DNA of 64,000 nucleotides from positions 5,422,501-5,486,500 of the forward strand of contig BSQZ01000005.1 of assembly GCA_033239005.1 (NCBI GenBank), given 5' to 3'. Under the pieces are notes generated by a model, which was given only the letters and a program-made list of their open reading frames with translations, made no database searches and was not told the origin of the DNA. The stretch comes from Lamellibrachia satsuma (taxonomy: Eukaryota > Annelida > Polychaeta > Sabellida > Siboglinidae). Below are positions 19,830 through 32,879 of this stretch, piece after piece (position 1 is the first letter of the stretch; every line of letters starts with the position of its first letter). Made by a program: the position numbers and the translations under genes.

Positions 19830-21855
19830 AACTGCCGCCGTAGATAAGATCACAGCCCCAGTGCAACAACAGCGAAGGAGTCCTTCCATGGTAATGCTAT
19901 CTGTCTCTCATTCAGCATCCCTCTTTCGTTGGTGAAGGAGTGGATCGAAGCATTGTGTTCGTTGGAGGATCTGGGGATGCAAGCTCCAAGACCGTCGGCC
20001 ACTTGCCACACTATTACATTGATGTAGTGTGTAGATTCTTGGTTTTGCACACCAGCATCGAGAAGTCGTCAGTCCCAGCTGCTGGAGTGGCATCACTGAC
20101 CAGAGACGACTTCAAACAGCAGACTGAGGAAGAATACCTGTGGCTAGATCATGCAAAGCGGGTCATGAAAGAAAAAACTGGGACATAGGATAACACATAT
20201 TGGGCCACATTTAATGCCAGCCAACATAAGCTCGAGTCATCTGCCCCACCGCCATGTCCCCGCTTTTCATGGACAGTGCCCACACACTGGATATCGTGAA
20301 GAATGCCGTGAAGAATCTCACTCCTGGACAGATGAGAGTGGTGACCTTCGATCAGCCACTATTTGCCTTGGCCAAGCAGATTCAGTGGACGTGGTAGGAG
20401 AGCTACGGCGAAGACAAGTTGGTGGCGATGTTTGGTCGGCTCCACATCGAAATGGTTGCCCTGAAGACGCTGTGGGACTAGCTGCATGGGAGTGGCTGGG
20501 TGCATGCACTGGTGCAAGCCGAGATTACGACGCCAGGGACAGCCGACCCCTTCTTGAGAGCAGCCCACGTCGCCCGCACAAGGAAAACTCACCAAATCTC
20601 TGCGGTAGAACTGTAATTATGCAACCCGTGTCTATGACCGCTACTGTCTGAGCGAAGCTAAGGGTGCAAAAGATCTGAGTTTGAAGATTGGTGCCACCAG
20701 AGGAGAGAAGACATCCCCCAATTTCAGTACAGGGCAACCGTGTTGGAACTATACGTTTTGGTACTGGACGACATTCGTTCTTTGCTGCAGGCATCATTCA
20801 CGATGTACCATGACGCACTGACGGAATTAACCCCCTGGTTCCATGCCTTATACAGCACCAATTATGCCAGGTGGATCCTTGTTCACGTGACCCGAGGGAC
20901 ATAGCTGAACTCCCCGAAAAGCACCCAGATGTAGCTAGGAAATTCACGGCAGGCAGCTTCACCGTACAGAAGACGAAGAATGTGTTCTCTACGGTCGGGA
21001 TTGACCAGACACATGAACAGAACAGCGCCTGCATCAAACAGGATTGGCCATGATCAGGCATTCATCAGAGAATGCCTCGTGGAAAGAACCAAGCTTGTTT
21101 ATGGCGCCATTTATCGAAACAATCTGAAGGTGTTTAGTACTCCGAGAAGTGTTAGCAAAAGAAAGCAGCAGGTGGCCTGTCCGAATAACTTCACTTGTTC
21201 TTGCGGCTGTATATCGGTTGCAATATGAAGGGTGGAAACCTTCAAAAGTTCTTTCGTCGTGAAAATCAAGCGTGTCCTCCGGCACTCTCTGGTGGATGTA
21301 GCCTCGGCTTAGGTACGAAGAATGATCTCCTCACATGTTTCGAAGACCTCTCCGACGCCCAGGCAGAGGCTCCTTCCACCACCAGTATCGTTCTTGCTGG
21401 AGCAGCCATCGTCCAGATGCTGAAGCCAGCTGCAGTCAAGAACTTTGATGGGTATGCCCAGGAGATCTTCATCCTGTGCTTGTCCATCAAATTCGCTGGT
21501 GAAACTTCTTCCGAGTGGACAACAACAAGAAACAGTTGTTCAGGTTCATATCAGCAGCTCTCATCAAGTGGTTTGACCAGGAGGACAAGCAGCTTCAAGT
21601 CACTGATGGAGAGGCAGTCCTCAGCAAGTCACAACTGCTGTAACTGACCTTGCTCGTCCACGAAGAAGCCATGAAGAAGCTAGCTGTCGCATGCTGCTAC
21701 ATGCATCCCACGCAGCCCAGCATGACCATCACAAGAAAATGATCCAGACTGTTAACACCAACGTCGTGGTGTTGGCCGTGTAAGTGGCCCGGGGGCTGCA
21801 GAAGATGAAATGGGGTTAGCATTCGGAGCTGGAAAGAGTTTCCGATATCTGGCAG
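19830..21855 (+). pseudogene. Decayed copy of a large multicopy invertebrate family ('DTDVVVLAV' type)
   Basis: Fragments in three frames match, from memory, a family found in many copies in cnidarians, molluscs and fish and annotated as uncharacterised. Visible pieces in order are 'PHYYIDVVCRFLVLH', 'DQPLFALAKQIQWTWPESYG', 'KLVAMFGRLHIEMVALKTLW', 'GSGWVHALVQAEITTPGTAD', 'FTMYHDALTELTPWFHALY', 'HPDVARKFTAGSFTVQKTKN', 'NQACPPALSGG', 'GAAIVQMLKPAAVKNFDGYA' and '[13 protein letters not shown]'. The usual DTDV stretch is degraded around 21750-21780. At least six frameshifts or stops break it, and it runs into a GT array at 21858. A PIN/FEN-like nuclease relation is often suggested by the DTD motif; that is inference. 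Confidence 0.7.
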
Positions 21856-21856
21856 C

Positions 21857-21857
<1 letters not shown>

Positions 21858-21921
<64 letters not shown>

Positions 21922-21960
21922 ATACGTGCGTGTGTGCGTGCGCGTGTGCGCGCGTGTGTG

Positions 21961-21992
<32 letters not shown>

Positions 21993-22002
21993 TGTGTGTG
22001 TG
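21858..22002. repeat. (GT)n microsatellite with GCGT interruptions
   Basis: A long GT run from 21858, then mixed 'gtgcgtgc' repeats, immediately after the decayed multicopy gene. Confidence 0.95.
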
Positions 22003-22297
22003 AAGAGGAGTTCTCACATAACTGACTTCCTGGCCACTAAAGGGAACTGTGACAGCAACCTTGGTAACATGTGAACAAAACAGAACAGACTGTGACATCT
22101 GATAAGACCTGTTCGCTTCGATAGATATATCTCAACATATCTTGGTGTTGATTACGGCAATGTTTGTTGATTAACCATTTCAATTTGAATTGTGTTCTTG
22201 AGTTAAATTGCCTGACCGTCATTTTGTAAAATGGCCACCATGGCCGTCTGGTTTAATATCTATATCTGCTTGTTATATATCAGTCTACCATTGTGAC

Positions 22298-22562
22298 AGA
22301 TTTGGTGATTTTATCACAAAATGCATAATAAGATTGCTATGCCGCCCCACTATGTGCTGTGTGTGTCTGTGTTGAGGAAGAACTGCTATCCAGAGACTTC
22401 ACCCTTACCACTGACTAATTTCCATGAAAGGCAATGTTTCCTACACAACGATTCACAAATGTAACCTTTTCGAATGGCAGCATTTTTTTAATTCTAGGTT
22501 TCAGTGAAAACCAACTTACAGTTTCAGAAGACTAAGAACACTAGACCATATCTTCATTGGCT
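22298..22562 (+). repeat. Direct duplicate D1, copy 1
   Basis: About 265 bp repeated at 22826-23095 with few changes. Both have 'tatgccgccccacta.gtgc', 'ttgaggaagaactgc.atcc' and 'gaaaggcaatgtttcctaca'. No coding content was recognised. Confidence 0.85.
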
Positions 22563-22654
22563 TATATATAACTGTATTGTTGATGCGTCTGGTATATACG
22601 AAAATAATCTTTAGTTGAGAAACCTAACCGCCATCTAGTAATCTACAGTAAATC

Positions 22655-22810
22655 GTTATGTCAAATATGCAGACACCGGAAATGAAGAAATCGTTCTCGA
22701 TAATCATTCTTGCATGTAATGGACGACAATGCTTGAGCATTCGCACCGGTACTCAATTACATTGGTTGGAAAGGCCAAGTAATCGTAACCGTTCTCGATT
22801 ACATTGCTAA
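22655..22810 (+). repeat. Fold-back repeat FB, outlying copy
   Basis: Shares 'tgtaatggacgacaatgctt', 'ggtactcaattac.ttggtt' and 'gttctcgattac' with the arms at 23385-23565 (inverted) and 23670-23838 (direct). Confidence 0.75.
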
Positions 22811-22825
22811 AATAATTATATTTAT

Positions 22826-23095
22826 ATTATATTTGGTGCTTTTATCACAAAATGCAAATAAGTTTGTTATGCCGCCCCACTACGTGCTGTGTGTATTTGT
22901 GTTGAGGAAGAACTGCCATCCAGAGACTTCACCTTTACCACTGACTAGTTTCCACGAAAGGCAATGTTTCCTACACAACGATTCACAAATGTAACCGTTT
23001 AGAATGGCCCCATTTTTTATATTCTAGGTTTCAGTGAAAACCAACTTAAAACTTCAAAAGACTGAGAACACTTGACCATATCTTCATTGGCTCGG
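22826..23095 (+). repeat. Direct duplicate D1, copy 2
   Basis: Second copy of the 22298-22562 block in the same orientation, about 530 bp downstream. It ends where a long AT array begins, whereas copy 1 continues into unrelated sequence. Confidence 0.85.
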
Positions 23096-23101
23096 TCCTG
23101 G

Positions 23102-23203
<102 letters not shown>

Positions 23204-23219
23204 ACTGTATTTAGTTGAG

Positions 23220-23223
<4 letters not shown>

Positions 23224-23257
<34 letters not shown>

Positions 23258-23317
23258 TGATATATATATATATAATTATATATATATATATGTAAATATA
23301 TATATATATATATATTT

Positions 23318-23382
<65 letters not shown>
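23224..23382. repeat. (AT)n array, interrupted
   Basis: Alternating AT broken by 'tgtatattga', 'taatta', 'tgtaaata' and 'ttacacaca' interruptions. Confidence 0.95.
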
Positions 23383-23986
<604 letters not shown>

Positions 23987-24201
23987 TAAAAGTCTGCATA
24001 GTCATCGTATCGTTAATTTTAAAAGTCTCACAAGTAAATCATGATACTAAGTGTTGACAATATTGTGTCTAAATAGGCATGTCACAGTTGCACGCGTCGT
24101 CGTGTATATGACGCGGCGTCTGTGCATGTATGGCTGTATGTACGTTCCGTCATACTTCCGCCAGTTTCGCATTTTAAAAACTAATTATGCGTACAGTAGC
24201 C

Positions 24202-24489
24202 TTAGAAGCATTGAAGTGTGGCTGTCGTAATAAATTTGGTTTTAAATAGTGATTTTAAAGTATTGTCTAGGTTTACACACGGTTCAAATTCATTTGAAAC
24301 ACTTAACCGTGGAGACATATATGTACAATTGAAAGGTTTCATGACTACGTCATTCACAGTTATGTGTGTCGGCCATGATGAAGTTCCAAAATGAGTCATC
24401 GTTGCGACGGACGCCGAGTAAACGGCCGCGTAGTGATCCTTTAACGAAATGCCTGCCAGATGCATAATGTGTAATACAAAAATAGCCAT
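24202..24489 (-). CDS. Hypothetical 95-residue frame, doubtful
   Basis: An ATG-initiated frame with a mildly hydrophobic start ('MAIFVLHIMHLAGIS') ends in a stop at 24202. No family was recognised and no splice or repeat support exists. Its ATG lies 4 bp outside the 5' LTR of gypsy element 2, so any promoter would have been displaced by that insertion. It may well be a chance frame. Confidence 0.15.
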   Translation of the reverse strand: MAIFVLHIMHLAGISLKDHYAAVYSASVATMTHFGTSSWPTHITVNDVVMKPFNCTYMSPRLSVSNEFEPCVNLDNTLKSLFKTKFITTATLQCF

Positions 24490-24492
24490 CGT

Positions 24493-24598
24493 TGTAGTGT
24501 TGGATTAAAGCGAGTTGAGACGAGGACGGTGTGTGTTGTGCGCGGTTACGAAGAAAATAAATGTGCTTGTTCAGTTAAGTCAAGTGTGGTTGATTACA
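24493..24598 (+). mobile_element. Ty3/gypsy element 2, 5' LTR
   Basis: A 106-bp sequence runs from TGTAGTGTT to GATTACA and is repeated at 28733-28838 with the same length and few changes. It is preceded by 'atcgt', and the 3' LTR is followed by 'atcgg', so a 4-bp ATCG target duplication is likely. Confidence 0.85.
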
Positions 24599-24610
24599 AA
24601 GACATAACAG

Positions 24611-24622
24611 TGGCGACGAGGA
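24611..24622 (+). promoter_or_regulatory. Primer-binding site of gypsy element 2
   Basis: TGGCGACGAGGA starts with TGG and lies 12 bp inside the 5' LTR. It has the form commonly seen at gypsy leaders. The tRNA was not identified. Confidence 0.65.
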
Positions 24623-25497
24623 TGAAAATTCGGTAGCGGAGAAAGATGAAAGTATGGAGGTTCTGAACATGAAGTAACCTTGATTTAATTAATTGAAGAA
24701 GACATGTTTAGTCATGCCAGACGACAACGGAAAAACCGAAGCTGGATGCGAGGGAGCAGGCGTTGCAGTTGCAGCACCACGTGTGTAATTACCGGTTCAG
24801 TTTCAAGTCACTCCAGTTTTTAACCCATTGAAATCTCGTTTGATATCGCGTTAGAGACGTCACAGCGTCTGTTTACGACAATAACAATACAAAGTCTTGT
24901 CTGAGCAAAATATATTTTTATATATAATATAACACGGAACTCGTTCATGCTGTACCTTCACAGAAAACGACTTTGCATGCTTACCAGACATTATTATTGC
25001 GCATCTGCTGACGCGTATCTCGTTCTTGGCCACGTGACAATAATCGCCCTTTTGTGGTAGATGTATGGCAAGCTAGCCTTGTCATAAAAGTAGGAATAAT
25101 TAAAATGTGTCAAATATACGAAAACAAATTACTACATTAACGTTATATGTTCAATACGAGTATATGTGTATGAGTTTTATAAAGCGCTATGACAAGCCTG
25201 ATTGCTATAAAAAAAAGTAGAAATTATTGGAACAAAGTGATACAAGGAAAAAAGATTGTCTGCACGGCTTGCCATAGATATACGTTGAATTCCGGCGGTT
25301 TCCTCATATCGTGCGACTTGGTTCGGACGTTCAATATTCGTCAGTTTTCCACTCAAAACAACTTTTAATAATTTATTTGCAGTGTATACATGTAGTAGCT
25401 GTAGTGATTTGGTATATCCATCTCTTGCACAAAATGTCTAAAGATTTTTTTTTTAAACGGCATAGTCTATTAAGTAGGTTGAAAACTACGCCGACCA
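24623..25497 (+). other. Gypsy element 2 leader and start of gag, interrupted
   Basis: A gag-like opening at about 24716 ('MPDDNGKTEAGCEGAG') runs only to about 24790. Around 700 bp without recognisable gag follows before homology resumes near 25500. Another insertion or diverged DNA may occupy this gap. Confidence 0.4.
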
Positions 25498-25499
25498 GT

Positions 25500-26284
25500 A
25501 TAATGGAGATTCCGGTACCGAGACTTCCTCCATTCGACACAACGGACGAACCAAATACCCTGAGGATGAAAAGGAAAAAAATGGATAAGGTCATTCAATT
25601 TGTATCTTGCGGCAAAAGGTGTGGATAGTGATGGCCAGAAGGTTGCGTTGCTGCTATACATGGGAGGAATGGAGCTCCAAGAAATCTTCTACAAAATCGT
25701 ACCCAAAAAAGCCCAATTAACATTCGACCAAACAGTTTACACGTTAGATGGATATTTCCAACATCAAATGAACCTACCATTCGAGAGAAAGTTTTTTTCG
25801 AAAGATGGAGCAGGCACAAAACGAAACGCTAAACCAATGTGTCTCGCCTACGACAGCAATATCATGTGGGTTTGGCAATGTTGATGAAGCTATCAGAGAC
25901 CAGGTAATAGAGAAATGCAGAAGCATGCACCTACGGAGAAAGTTCCTTGAAAAGTCGGGGAACATACTGTTGAAAGGTCTACAAGATGTCGCCAGAGCAT
26001 TTGAAGCAGTAGACCTTCAAATGAAGGCAACGGAAAATCCAGGAGCATCAACTGACGCACAAGTAAATACTGTCAACAAAAACAAACCAAAATGCAAAGG
26101 AAAGGGAAAATACAGTGTTACTGGAAGAACATCTCACAGGCAAACGGAACAGAGATGTTACCGTTGCAATCGACGGGGACATTTTGCGCGTGACGCAGAG
26201 TGCTCTGCACGCGATCAGGTGTGTAAACAGTGTGGAAAGCCTGGTCACTATGCAGTGTGTTGTAAAACACAGGGGTCTGGATAG
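25500..26284 (+). pseudogene. Gypsy element 2 gag with two zinc knuckles
   Basis: The frame begins with 'MEIPVPRLPPFDTTDEPNTL'. After a frameshift near 25590 it continues with 'RSFNLYLAAKGVDSDGQKVA' and 'MELQEIFYKIVPKKAQLTFD', a typical mag-like gypsy capsid. A further shift near 25800 leads to 'VIEKCRSMHLRRKFLEKSGN' and then two CCHC motifs, 'CYRCNRRGHFARDAEC' and 'CKQCGKPGHYAVC'. It is broken by at least two frameshifts. Confidence 0.9.
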
Positions 26285-26428
26285 CCAAAATGGAAACCAG
26301 TGATACCACCAACCCAAAAGTGAAAACCTGTTACACGGAAACAGTCAGGGTGAGAACAGAGACGACTATGTTTTCACAGTTGACAACAATGGAAACTAGT
26401 CGGGAGTTGTGGACCTCAAGGCGGAGGG

Positions 26429-26713
26429 GTGGCCATAACCTCAATACTCATCGACTCGGGGGCAACCTGTAACATTATGGACAAAGCCACATGGGAGATG
26501 CTCAAGAAGTATGGTGTAAAATGCGTGTCAGGAAGAACAAACAAGAAACTGTTCGCATATGGACAAGAGAAACCAATTGATGTCCTTGGAACATTTGTGG
26601 CAGAGATTGAGTGTGAAAACAATGACAGGAAATGTGAATGTGAATTCACTGTCATAAAAGGGACCGGTAGAACACTACCTGGAAGACGTACAGCTGAAAA
26701 GCTAGATATGTAG
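26429..26713 (+). pseudogene. Gypsy element 2 retropepsin
   Basis: The frame holds 'SILIDSGATCNIMD', with the D-S-G catalytic loop of a retropepsin, and continues for about 80 residues including 'VLGTFVAEIECENN'. It ends in a stop just before the RT region, which resumes at 26744. Confidence 0.85.
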
Positions 26714-26743
26714 ACGGGCGTAGGAAAACTCAAGAATTACCAA

Positions 26744-27600
<857 letters not shown>

Positions 27601-28167
27601 GAGGTGGCCAAACCACTCAGAATCCTCACCAGAAAGGATCAGAAGTTCACGTGGGGAGGAAGAAGCATTCCGAGAGTTGAAGAAGCTCATGACAAGCGTT
27701 GTAGCAGACGCAGGAGCAACAGGACTCGGAGCAGTTCTGAAAAAGTTCCAGGAGATACTCCCAGACAGAGAAAGAGGCGTTGGCACTTAATGGAACATGG
27801 AATCGAACACCACACATATCCATCTAAGTGGCCACAAGCAAATGGGGAGGTGGAGAGACAGAACCGAACACTTCTGAAACCACTCAAAGTGGCTCGTGTA
27901 GAAGGAAAGGGATGGAAAGGAGAACTCGTGAAGTTTCTGTTGGCATACAGAACTACACCACAAGCCAGTACAAGTGTGACTCCAGCATGTTTCATGTTCG
28001 GCAGAGAGCTGAAAACAAAGTTGCCAGAACTTCGAAGTGAAAAAAACATTCTGGACGAAAATGTTCGAGACCGTGACTGGAACCACAAACTCACTGCCAA
28101 AGCTTATGCAGATAGCATACGTGAAGCCGTGTTGAGCCCAGTGTACATGGGGAACAATTTGTACTAA
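27601..28167 (+). pseudogene. Gypsy element 2 RNase H stub joined to integrase C-terminal half
   Basis: RNase H is represented only by short pieces ('DAGATGLGAVL' and a 'YSQTEKEALAL'-like string in a shifted frame around 27760). The sequence then passes directly to late integrase: 'HHTYPSKWPQANGEVERQNR', 'ELVKFLLAYRTTPQASTSVT' and 'CFMFGRELKTKLPEL'. The middle of RNase H, the zinc-binding region and the early integrase core are missing, which implies an internal deletion of about 1 kb. Confidence 0.85.
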
Positions 28168-28514
28168 AGAACACAAAGACATCCGGAAAACTGTCGACCA
28201 ATTTAGAGCACATCCGTTCACAGTCGAAAAGAAAGAAGGTCAAGAACTGACAGTGAGATCACCCGACGGTGTTGAGTACAGGAGAAACAATTCGTTCGTG
28301 AACCCATACACATCCAACTTCATCAACGGTGAACCAAAGGTCTTCTGTGCCTGATTGTGCAGAAACAGGAGGATCGCAGGCCAATACTCCAAGAAATTCA
28401 CCTAGGACGAGTACTCTGATGACGCCACCAAACTTGGGGTCACCGCATCAAACGAGGTCGACACAGATACTGAGGTGAACCTAGCCCCCTCAGGTTAAGG
28501 CTATGAAAGCCTAG

Positions 28515-28590
28515 TGGCAAATATGTTTGGACTTTAATTAACAAATATGTTTGGACTTTAATTAGCAAATATGTTTTGGACTTTAAATGG
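28515..28590. repeat. 25-bp tandem repeat, 3 units
   Basis: Three copies of 'caaatatgtttggactttaa' plus 'tta', between the integrase region and the 3' LTR of gypsy element 2. Confidence 0.8.
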
Positions 28591-28721
28591 AAAACGTGGA
28601 CTCTAGTAACTAGCTTGGAAGTTGAAGGCTCAACAATTGCGATTGAATTTGTTAAACTTGGTGTGTAGTACATACTAGTAGACTAAGTTGTTAATTGCTT
28701 GCTGGAAGTATAAGTTTAAAT

Positions 28722-28732
28722 GAGGAAGGGAA
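28722..28732 (+). promoter_or_regulatory. Polypurine tract of gypsy element 2
   Basis: GAGGAAGGGAA directly precedes the 3' LTR, the expected place for plus-strand priming. Confidence 0.75.
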
Positions 28733-28838
28733 TGTAGTGTTCGAGTAATGCGAGTTGAGACGAGGACGGTGTGTGTTGTGCGCGGTGTACGAAGAATAAT
28801 AAATGTGCGTGTTCAGTTAAGTCGCGTGTCTGATTACA
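28733..28838 (+). mobile_element. Ty3/gypsy element 2, 3' LTR
   Basis: A 106-bp partner of 24493-24598, from TGTAGTGTTCGAG to GATTACA. Near-identity over equal length suggests fairly recent insertion, although the coding region is already badly damaged. Confidence 0.85.
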
Positions 28839-29985
28839 ATCGGCGATCGGCGGGTCTATATGCTCCATAGAATGAGGTTTAATGCTTGTGGCAGATCTCA
28901 ATTAACACAATGCAAGGAACGTTACCCTGCTACTATAAAGAGGCAAATGTGGCGGGTGCGGATGACTGAAGCACAAGAACACCCCGTGTCTATTGCATAT
29001 TCAAATTCAACCTCCCTGGCCTGAGACCTATGTAAACAATACTTGATTGATATCTAAAATTACTTGATTACCACGGCATTGTTGACTCTCCCAGTCCAAC
29101 AAACGCACCCGCTGTTTTGATTTATCAGCCCACAACTACCGAACGTACTTCACTAAATAACTGACTTTAGATACGTATTAGTCATCCTGCCACACCTCTT
29201 CAAATAATATCTTCATCGATTAGGTCAACCATGCCACCTGCCTCCCTTATCAGTTAAAAATTAAACTCGGCCATACGCACACTCACTTAAGGTTGGTACT
29301 ACCTTAAAATCAAATAGCGATATTAAATGCTTATACAATGCGACAGTCAGACTTTGCTGCGCAACACATAAATATTTTGTATTTTAAGATTGGTTGTGCT
29401 ACTAAAGGCAATATCAGCAACAATCATATAGTATATGAAATATAAAGAACTAACACTACTTCATCTACATAATTCTTAGAATGGTCCATTCAGTTATTTG
29501 TAGTGACTACTTTCGACAAACTAATGCTGCTGTTGACAATTACTCAAGTCATGTCGGCAAGTTTTCGGCAATAAGCGGAAATCCGCGTAGTACTCTAAAA
29601 GTCACATTACGTTATCAGTGACACTTTACACAGTTGTTTTGCATGCTATTGCCCCTCGCTTGAGTATGATGGTTTTGCAAGGTACTCGTAATAAGCATTT
29701 GTTCACACAGTGCTTAGCGCGCTAAACGAAAGATGGAAAATCAAAACTACAAAATTGCGTCTTCTATAATTTGGTTGAATGTACTTAAAATGTGCCTTAT
29801 ATATACTTATACATTTATGTTTTCAGATACACATGTACGTTCTCGCTCAGAGTGTACACGAAAACTAGAACATTATTTGAGCCATCGCAGTTGGAACGAT
29901 ACTAATGAAAACGCTGGATAATCGCGAACGAAAGAAAGAAAAACGTTTTTTGTTTTTACGCAGTTTAGGAATTCCAAGATGGCCG
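28839..29985. other. Non-coding stretch, nothing recognised
   Basis: No exon, RT fragment or tandem array was recognised over about 1.1 kb. Confidence 0.45.
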
Positions 29986-29986
29986 C

Positions 29987-29987
<1 letters not shown>

Positions 29988-30069
<82 letters not shown>
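29988..30069. repeat. (AT)n array
   Basis: Pure alternating AT for about 82 bp. Confidence 0.97.
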
Positions 30070-30071
<2 letters not shown>

Positions 30072-30265
30072 TACCTCGCAAGAGGTAGTTAGCACGATTG
30101 AATGAATGAGAATCAGCGTGATTGGTTTGCGACTGCAACCTCTACCAGTGGGCATGTTTTTTAGACGAAGGGTGCCTGCGCAAACATCCGAAATATTCTG
30201 CACGCGGCAGGAATTCACACCAGGAGGATATATGTTTAACATATTCTAACACATGAACGACGTTT

Positions 30266-32337
30266 TAATGCAATCACGTCACGATCGTGTCTTGTTGTCC
30301 ACTAGTTTTTTGTGCCCAGTACATCGGGATATAATAGCATCATCACATCTAATACAATCACGTCACGATCGTGTCTTGTTGTCCTCTTGTTCTTTATGCC
30401 CAGTACATCGGGATATAATAGCATCATCACATCTAATACAATCACGTCACGATCGTGTCTTGTTGTCCACTTGTTCTTTGTGCCCAGTACATCGGGATAT
30501 AATAGCATCATCACATCTAATACAATCACGTCACGATCGTGTCTTGTTGTCCACTTGTTCTTTGTGCCCAGTACATCGGGATATAATAGCATCATCACAT
30601 CTAATACAATCACGTCACGATCGTGTCTTGTTGTCCACTTGTTCTTTGTGCCCATTACATCGGGATATAATAGCATCATCACATCTAGTACAATCACGTC
30701 ACGATCGTGTCTTGTTGTCCACTTGTTCTTTGTGCCCATTACATCGGGATATAATAGCATCATCACATCTAGTACAATCACGTCACGATCGTGTCTTGTT
30801 GTCCACTTGTTCTTTGTGCCCATTACATCGGGATATAATAGCATCATCACATCTAGTACAATCACGTCACGATCGTGTCTTGTTGTCCACTTGTTCTTTG
30901 TGCCCATTACATCGGGATATAATAGCATCATCACATCTAGTACAATCACGTCACGATCGTGTCTTGTTGTCCACTTGTTCTTTGTGCCCAGTACATCGGG
31001 ATATAATAGCATCATCACATCTAATACAATCACGTCACGATCGTGTCTCGTTGTCCACTTGTTCTTTGTGCCCATTACATCGGGATATAATAGCATAATC
31101 ACATCTAATACAATCACGTCACGATCGTGTCTCGTTGTCCACTTGTTCTTTATGCCCAGTACATCGGGATATAATAGCATCATCACATCTAATACAATCA
31201 CGTCACGATCGTGTCTCGTTGTCCACTTGTTCTTTATGCCCAGTACATCGGTATATAATAGCATCATCACATCTAATACAATCACGTCACGATCGCGTCT
31301 TGTTGTCCACTAGTTCTTTATCCCCAGTACATCGGGATATAATAGCATCATCACATCTAATACAATCACGTCACGATCGTGTCTTGTTGTCCACTTGTTC
31401 TTTATGCCCATTACATCAGGATATAATAGCATCATCACATCTAATACAATCACGTCACGATCGTGTCTTGTTGTCCACTTGTTCTTTATGCCCAGTACAT
31501 AATGATATAATAGCATCATCACATCTAATACAATCACGTCACGATCGTGTCTTGTTGTCCACTTGTTCTTTATGCCCATTACATCGGGATATAATAGCAT
31601 CATCACATCTAATACAATCACGTCACGATCGTGTCTTGTTGTCCTCTTTTTCTTTGTGCCCATTACATCGGGATATAATAGCATCATCACATCTAATACA
31701 ATCACGTCACGATCGTGTCTTGTTGTCCACTTGTTCTTTGTGCCCATTACATCGGGATATAATAGCATCATCACATCTAATACAACCACGTCACGATCGT
31801 GTCTTGTTGTCCACTTGTTCTTTTTGCCCAGTACATCGGGATATAATAGCATCATCACATCTAATACAATCACGTCACGATCGCGTCTTGTTGTCCACTA
31901 GTTCTTTGTGCCCAGTACATCGGGATATAATAGCATCATAACATCTAATACAATCACGTCACGATCGTGTCTTGTTGTCCACTAGTTCTTTGTGCCCAGT
32001 GCATCGGGATATAATAGCATCATCACATCTAATACAATCACGCCACGATCGTGTCTTGTTGTCCACTAGTTCTTTGTGCCCAGTACATCAGGGTATAATT
32101 GCATCATCACATCTAATACAATCACGTCACGATCGTGTCTTGTTGTCCACTAGTTCTTTATGCCCAGTACATCAGGATATAATAGCATAATCACATCTAA
32201 TACAATCACGTCACGATTGTCTTGTTGTCCACTTTTTCTTTATACACAGTACATCAGGATATAATAGCATCATCACATCTAATACAATCACGTCACGATT
32301 GTCTTGTTGTCCACTTTTTCTTTATACCCAGTACATC
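30266..32337. repeat. 84-bp satellite, 25 units
   Basis: The word 'cgtcacgat' recurs every 84 bp from 30277 to 32209, exactly 23 periods without net length change. One 82-bp step follows to 32291, after a 2-bp deletion. Each unit has 'caatcacgtcacgatcgtgt', 'cttgttgtccac', 'tgcccagtacatcgggatat' and 'agcatcatcacatctaatac'. The core CACGATCGTG is a perfect 10-bp palindrome. Units near 30650-30960 share 'attacatcggg' and 'ctagtac' variants, which shows local homogenisation. Because 84 is a multiple of three, frames of about 190-330 codons stay open on both strands. They have no other coding support and are not called as genes. Confidence 0.95.
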
Positions 32338-32879
32338 AAGAAAATTATAGTAGTATCATCGCATATAACTTTCATGCTGTATGGCTAGGACACAACATAT
32401 CTACCTGACAAGTTTTTTTCAGATACATATAGTCGTCGATAACCCCAATGTCAAGTTATGTCAACGCATATGTAAACTATAAAGTACATAGCGACACGGG
32501 CATCGTGGATCTGAGAAAATACACAGTTTTAGCTATTAGGTTTGTGCTCTACTTATCGTTAGTTCGACACCCACAGTGGTGAAAACTCACTCAGCAATGG
32601 CGTGGTTGGCGTCTGGTTTGCATGCTTCTTTATTTGCAGATGTGCTTTCCGTACAGCTTGCAGGTTTCCAAAGAAGTGCCGTAGTAACTACTGTTGTGTT
32701 GAGTTTGTACTTGGTACTATTTTTATAATGTTGAGACCAAACACGGGAGTCAGTGGCTGTGGCAGCTTGGCTTCACTTACTGATCAGCTAGTTGGTGTCC
32801 GATACAGTGCTACCAAGGCACGTACAGTTGCGTACTGTGTTTATTTATATCCCACTTAGATTCACACATGGTAGCAAAT
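32338..32879. other. Non-coding stretch, nothing recognised
   Basis: No recognisable exon or repeat. A frame at 32602-32859 is Cys-rich but has no family resemblance. Confidence 0.4.

Noticed and set aside
19416..19889. Poly-Tyr/His, poly-Leu/Pro and poly-Val frames
   Set aside because: Pure translation of the GTA/GTG triplet array in different frames.
30253..31941. Long open frames of 187-333 codons on both strands
   Set aside because: They are a by-product of the 84-bp satellite, whose length is a multiple of three. No splice, start-context or family support exists.
30272..32300. CRISPR-like array
   Set aside because: The repeats are contiguous with no unique spacers between them. This is a eukaryotic tandem satellite.
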